Source: Pseudomonadota bacterium
GTDB lineage: Bacteria > Pseudomonadota > Gammaproteobacteria > Competibacterales > Competibacteraceae
Direction of reading: 5' to 3'
Assembly (NCBI GenBank): GCA_018240295.1
Contig: JAFEGB010000104.1
Span: 1-53,429, forward strand
Length of the DNA stretch: 53,429 bases
Under the pieces are notes generated by a model that was given only the letters and a program-made list of their open reading frames with translations, was not told the DNA's origin and did not search any database. A program made the translations under genes and the position numbers. Shown here piece by piece: positions 49,471-53,429 of the stretch (positions are counted from its first letter, which is position 1; every line of letters begins with the position of its first letter).

Positions 49471-50802
49471 ATGCTGCCCGCTGCCCCCCTCCATTCCCGT
49501 ATCGATGTACTGGCGAGCCTGCGCGAGGCGCTGCTCGCCTTCGTGCTCGCGCTCGTGGTGTTCGGCCCGGTCTCCGGCCTGATGCTGAGCGGCTACAAGG
49601 TTGAGCCGCACTGGCTGCGGCCGCTGCTGCTCGCCGCGGTCGTCGCGGCCGGACGCTTCGCGATCCACCTGCTCGGCCAGACCCCGGCCGGCCGGCGCAT
49701 GGTCGCGCGCAATCAGGCGCGCGTGCACGGCGGCGTCACGGTCGCCGCCCTCGGCCAGAGCCCGAACCGCGCCCGCCTGCTGCTGGTGTTCGTGCTGCTC
49801 GGCGCCTTCGTGATTCCCTTCCTGCCCTGGCTGCCGGTGCCGGATGCGCTCGCCGCGCTCGGCGGCAAGTACTGGCTGTCGAACCTGATCCTGGCGCTGA
49901 TCTACGTGCTGCTCGGCCTCGGCCTCAACATCGTCGTCGGTCTCGCCGGCCTGCTCGATCTCGGCTTCGTCGCCTTCTACGCGGTCGGGGCCTACTTCCT
50001 CGCGCTCGGTGCCCAGTACCTCGGCATCGGCTTCTGGACGGCGCTCGTGTGCGCGCCGCTGCTCGCCGCCTGCTGCGGCGCGGTGCTCGGCTTCCCGGTG
50101 CTGCGCATGCACGGCGACTACCTCGCCATCGTCACGCTCGGCTTCGGCGAGATCATCCGGCTGGTGCTGAACAACTGGCTGGAGTTCACCGGCGGTCCGA
50201 ACGGCGCGCCGGTGCCGCCGCCGACGCTGTTCGGACTCGAATTCACGCGCACGGCGCGCCAGGGCGGCACGCCGATCCACGAGTTCCTCGGCATCGAATA
50301 CAACACCAACCTGAAGCTGGTGTTCACGTACCTGGTGCTGCTCGTGGTCGTCATCCTCATGGTGCGGCTGCTGACGCGCCTGCGGCAGATTCCGATGGGC
50401 CGGGCCTGGGAGGCACTGCGCGAGGACGAGATCGCCTGCCGCTCGCTCGGCATCAACCACGTCGTCGTCAAGCTCACCGCCTTCATGATGGGTGCGATGA
50501 CCGGCGGCCTCGCCGGCGTGTTCTTCGCGACCTATCAGGGCTTCGTGAACCCGACCTCGTTCACGTTCTTCGAATCGGCGCTGATCCTCGCCATCGTCGT
50601 GCTCGGCGGGCTCGGCTCGACGGTCGGCGTCATCATCGCCGCGCTGGTGCTGACGCTGCTGCCGGAGCTGCTGCGCGAGTTCGCCGACTTCCGCGTGCTC
50701 GCCTTCGGCCTGCTGATGGTGCTGATGATGATCTGGCGTCCGCGCGGCCTGATCCGCCCGCAGCGTCCGGCCTTCGCGCCCCCGCAGGAGGTGGCGCGAT
50801 GA
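49471..50802 (+). CDS. livM: Branched-chain amino acid ABC transporter permease LivM
   Basis: The 443-residue LivM carries an N-terminal extension of about 120 residues with two or three extra membrane spans (as in E. coli LivM), then the conserved core: [60 protein letters not shown] and [20 protein letters not shown]. The stop overlaps the livG start by four bases (ATGA). Confidence 0.95.
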   Translation: MLPAAPLHSRIDVLASLREALLAFVLALVVFGPVSGLMLSGYKVEPHWLRPLLLAAVVAAGRFAIHLLGQTPAGRRMVARNQARVHGGVTVAALGQSPNRARLLLVFVLLGAFVIPFLPWLPVPDALAALGGKYWLSNLILALIYVLLGLGLNIVVGLAGLLDLGFVAFYAVGAYFLALGAQYLGIGFWTALVCAPLLAACCGAVLGFPVLRMHGDYLAIVTLGFGEIIRLVLNNWLEFTGGPNGAPVPPPTLFGLEFTRTARQGGTPIHEFLGIEYNTNLKLVFTYLVLLVVVILMVRLLTRLRQIPMGRAWEALREDEIACRSLGINHVVVKLTAFMMGAMTGGLAGVFFATYQGFVNPTSFTFFESALILAIVVLGGLGSTVGVIIAALVLTLLPELLREFADFRVLAFGLLMVLMMIWRPRGLIRPQRPAFAPPQEVAR

Positions 50803-51634
50803 AGCCGTCCAGCCTCCTCGAAGTCCGCGGCCTGACCATGCGCTTCGGCGGCATCGTCGCCAACAACGACGTGTCCTTCGATGTCGCCGATGGCTCGATC
50901 ACCGCGCTGATCGGCCCGAACGGCGCCGGCAAGACCACCGTCTTCAACTGCCTGACCGGCTTCTACCGCGCCAGCGGCGGCACCATCCACCTCGCCACCG
51001 CCGCCGGCGCGCCGGTCGAGGTCGGCAGCCTGCTCGACAAGCCCTTCATCGGCGGTTCGTATCTGGTCGCGCGCGCCGGCATCGCCCGCACCTTCCAGAA
51101 CATCCGGCTGTTCCGCGAGATGAGCGTGGTCGAGAACCTGCTGGTCGCGCAGCACCAGCGGCTCGACCGCAACGTGCTCGCCGGCGCGCTCGGCACGCGG
51201 AAGTTCCGCCAGACCGAACGCGACGGCCTCGCCCGCGCCTTCCACTGGCTGGAGGTCATGGGCCTGACCGCCGATGCCAACCGCCTCGCCGGCGAGCTGC
51301 CCTACGGCCGCCAGCGCCGGCTGGAGATCGCGCGCGCCATGTGCACCGGCCCGCGTCTGGTCTGCCTCGACGAACCGGCCGCCGGCCTCAATCCGCGCGA
51401 GACGCACGAGCTGTCCGAACTGATCCGCACCCTGCGCAGCGAGCACCGCGTGACGGTGCTGCTGATCGAGCACGACATGAGTCTGGTCATGGGCATTTCC
51501 GAGCACATCGTCGTGCTCGATCACGGCGAGGTCATCGCCGCCGGCAACCCGGAAACCATCCGCAGCTCCCCGGCCGTGATCGCGGCCTATCTCGGCGCCG
51601 AGGAAGCCGAGGTCGAGGGCGGGGAGGGCACGCG

Positions 51635-51638
<4 letters not shown>
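50799..51638 (+). CDS. livG: Branched-chain amino acid ABC transporter ATP-binding protein LivG
   Basis: LivG (279 residues) is an ABC ATPase with Walker [10 protein letters not shown], the signature segment [16 protein letters not shown] (the LivG version of LSGGQ), Walker [14 protein letters not shown] and the switch His in [11 protein letters not shown]. An insert of about 30 residues between Walker A and signature ([20 protein letters not shown]) is longer than in E. coli LivG. It overlaps livF by four bases. Confidence 0.95.
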
Positions 51639-52384
<746 letters not shown>

Positions 52385-52389
52385 CGCCG

Positions 52390-52422
52390 GCCGGCCCGCC
52401 GCAGTGATCGCGGCGGGCCGGC
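52390..52422 (+). terminator. Hairpin terminator after livF
   Basis: GCCGGCCCGCCGC (52390-52402) and GCGGCGGGCCGGC (52410-52422) form a perfect 13-bp stem with a 7-base loop, five bases after the livF stop. The following sequence is not T-rich, so it may act with Rho or as an mRNA 3' end. Confidence 0.6.
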
Positions 52423-52519
52423 TGGCTTGCGGTTGCGCGAGGGCTGCCCGAACAGCGGTGGCCTGAGCGGGAACGCGCACGTGTCGATCGCCCCGGCCCG
52501 GCCACCCCGGCCGCAGCCG

Positions 52520-52762
52520 TCAGTCGCGCATCGGGTAAGTCCCCTGCACCGCGATGCAGAAATGCAGGTTGGGCGCCGGTTCCTTGTCCCGCAGGTCGGG
52601 CAGGGCGAAGGTCCTCATGCCATCGCCGCCGAACTGGTTGCCGAGCAGCGAGTACAGCGCCTCGTTCTGCGCGATCGACAATAGCTGCCCCTCGCAGCGG
52701 ACCCAGCCGCTGGGGGCGTAGGTATACGGTAACAACAGGATTTGTCCGAGAAACGCTTCCAT
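52520..52762 (-). CDS. Compact phage tail collar-domain protein
   Basis: The 80-residue protein matches the N-terminal part of the phage tail collar (microcystin-dependent protein) family: MEAFLGQILLLPYTYAPSGW, RCEGQLLSIAQNEALYSLLG and GGDGMRTFALPDLRDKEP, then joins directly to the family's usual C-terminal strand (HFCIAVQGTYPMRD). The roughly 90 middle residues of the full-length family are absent, giving a compact version. AAGGAG lies six bases before ATG 52762. It is isolated, with no other phage genes, and its role is unknown. Confidence 0.85.
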   Translation of the reverse strand: MEAFLGQILLLPYTYAPSGWVRCEGQLLSIAQNEALYSLLGNQFGGDGMRTFALPDLRDKEPAPNLHFCIAVQGTYPMRD

Positions 52763-53091
52763 CGAGACTCCTTGAGCGGGCTGAGTGCAGGTGCCGGCGC
52801 GGGATGCGATCCGTGCGTACACGGATGCGCAGCCACGCTGCCAACCACGGTCCGTGGTATTGGCCGCGCGCAGTCTAGGTGCCGATGCGCTGCGTCAAGG
52901 TAAGCCGGGGTTGCACCGGCTGGGCGCGCAGGGCGGGTCGGCATGTGCAGGGCGGGTCAGGCGTGCATGGCACACCTCGAATCACCTCACCGGCTTTCCG
53001 CGCGCCGCAACCCGCCTTCCGCCTTGCTCCGGAGTCCCGTTTCCGCCCCGGATTGGGTCTATGCCGCCCCAGAATGAGTCGGCGTCGACAC

Positions 53092-53154
53092 TTCAGGTAT
53101 CGACGCCGATGGTTCGGGTGCCGGCGTCGGTAGTTCGACGGTCGGCGCCGGTAC
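53092..53154. repeat. Degenerate 21-bp tandem repeat (three units)
   Basis: Three consecutive 21-base units start TTCAGGTATCGACGCC (53092), TTCGGGTGCCGGCGTC (53113) and TTCGACGGTCGGCGCC (53134) and each ends in (C/T)CG-G(A/T)TGG, GGTAG or GGTAC-like sequence. A weaker half unit precedes them. In one minus-strand frame they would encode seven-residue Pro/Glu repeats, but there is no good gene start. Confidence 0.5.
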
Positions 53155-53219
53155 TCTGACCCCCCGAAACGGCCTTCCGGATGCCGGTGCCGCTGGCTGA
53201 AGTGCCGATTCCGGAGTTC

Positions 53220-53251
53220 CAGCCGGGTAGGGTGCGCATTCATGCGCACGC
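53220..53251. repeat. Palindromic repeat, copy 2 (AGCCGGGTAGG..GCATTCATGCGCAC)
   Basis: The segment matches 610-641 at 30 of 32 positions. The palindromic part TGCGCATTCATGCGCA is perfect here around a TC centre. It lies 49 bases past the cheB stop, on the side of its 3' end. Confidence 0.6.
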
Positions 53252-53300
53252 GTTGTCACGCGTCCGATACGGGATTCCGGTTCGAAGAACGTAGCTGCCC

Positions 53301-53429
53301 TCAATGCCGCAGCGCCCCGACGATCTCCTGCGGGATGGCGTCGAGCGCCAGCGTGCGGTCGACGGCGCCGAGCTTCACGGCCTCCTTCGGCATGCCGTAG
53401 ACGACGCAGCTCGCCTCGTCCTGCGCCAG
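53301..53429 (-). CDS. cheB: Chemotaxis response regulator protein-glutamate methylesterase CheB, C-terminal end (partial)
   Basis: The last 42 codons of a minus-strand gene run in from the right edge. The segment begins [20 protein letters not shown], then [20 protein letters not shown], the typical C-terminal end of CheB (the QDExSsVVyGMP motif precedes the last helix of the methylesterase domain). The rest of the gene and presumably other chemotaxis genes lie beyond the window. The catalytic triad residues cannot be seen here. Confidence 0.88.
   Translation of the reverse strand: MAQDEASCVVYGMPKEAVKLGAVDRTLALDAIPQEIVGALRH

Larger units (their letters stand above)
52763..53300. other. Repeat-rich intergenic region before cheB
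   Basis: This 538-base gap holds no supported gene. It contains the 21-bp tandem repeat at 53092-53154, a palindromic repeat at 53220-53251, and the presumed promoter of the collar-domain gene on the minus strand. Open frames here are arginine- or proline-rich because of the repeats. Confidence 0.55.

Noticed and set aside
53092-53154. Possible CRISPR-like array
   Set aside because: Units are contiguous with no spacers, degenerate and only 21 bases long; no cas genes are present.

Overview
This window is GC-rich, densely coded chromosomal DNA, most likely from a motile, nitrogen-fixing gammaproteobacterium. The reasons are the flhA-flhF-flhG-fliA-motC-motD-DUF2802 order (Pseudomonas/Chromatiales type), -24/-12 (sigma-54) promoters in front of nifB and fliL, and gammaproteobacterial housekeeping genes (yqcC, cysM, rlmD, yffB-like). 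The genus cannot be read from the sequence. No rRNA, tRNA, CRISPR array, insertion sequence or prophage was found.

Region 1 (1-8147): the N-terminal part of a LOTUS-type protein and yqcC, then a nitrogenase accessory operon. A NifA-type upstream site and a sigma-54 promoter drive nifB, followed by a 2[4Fe-4S] ferredoxin, an IscA-like carrier, a TPR protein, an LRV [4Fe-4S] protein, two tandem nifZ genes, nifT, a small nif-associated protein and a SIR2-like protein that appears to have lost its catalytic residues. These genes serve FeMo-cofactor synthesis (NifB), Fe-S supply and electron flow, and nitrogenase maturation (NifZ, NifT). nifHDK must lie elsewhere.

Region 2 (8181-23408): a mosaic of single genes and short operons. 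It includes an MFS/MOSC/carboxymuconolactone-decarboxylase block divergent from a LysR regulator, a flavin reductase, an ArsC-like reductase, two small membrane proteins, a large PAS-GGDEF-EAL protein, a DUF3750 protein, a YedK/HMCES-type peptidase, an orphan NifX-domain protein and an ABC-2 permease. It also holds unusual intergenic DNA: a candidate small RNA with anti-Shine-Dalgarno motifs, a family of about 100-bp palindromic elements, and an 11-bp tandem array.

Region 3 (23698-37013): a flagellar export and motor cluster, fliL-fliM-fliN-fliO-fliP-fliQ-fliR-flhB, then flhA-flhF-flhG-fliA-motC-motD and a DUF2802 gene. It encodes the rotor switch, the type III export gate, the polar placement and number system (FlhF/FlhG), sigma-28 and a second stator pair.

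Region 4 (37183-46838): housekeeping and regulatory genes. These are a DUF1963 protein, a PaiB-like protein, rlmD, a DEDD exonuclease, cysM, a BarA/GacS-like hybrid kinase with a separate Hpt protein, a DMT exporter and an ornithine-cyclodeaminase-family enzyme.

Region 5 (47067-53429): a complete branched-chain amino acid ABC transporter (livK, terminator, livH-livM-livG-livF), a compact phage-tail-collar protein, repeat-rich noncoding DNA, and the 3' end of cheB running off the right edge.
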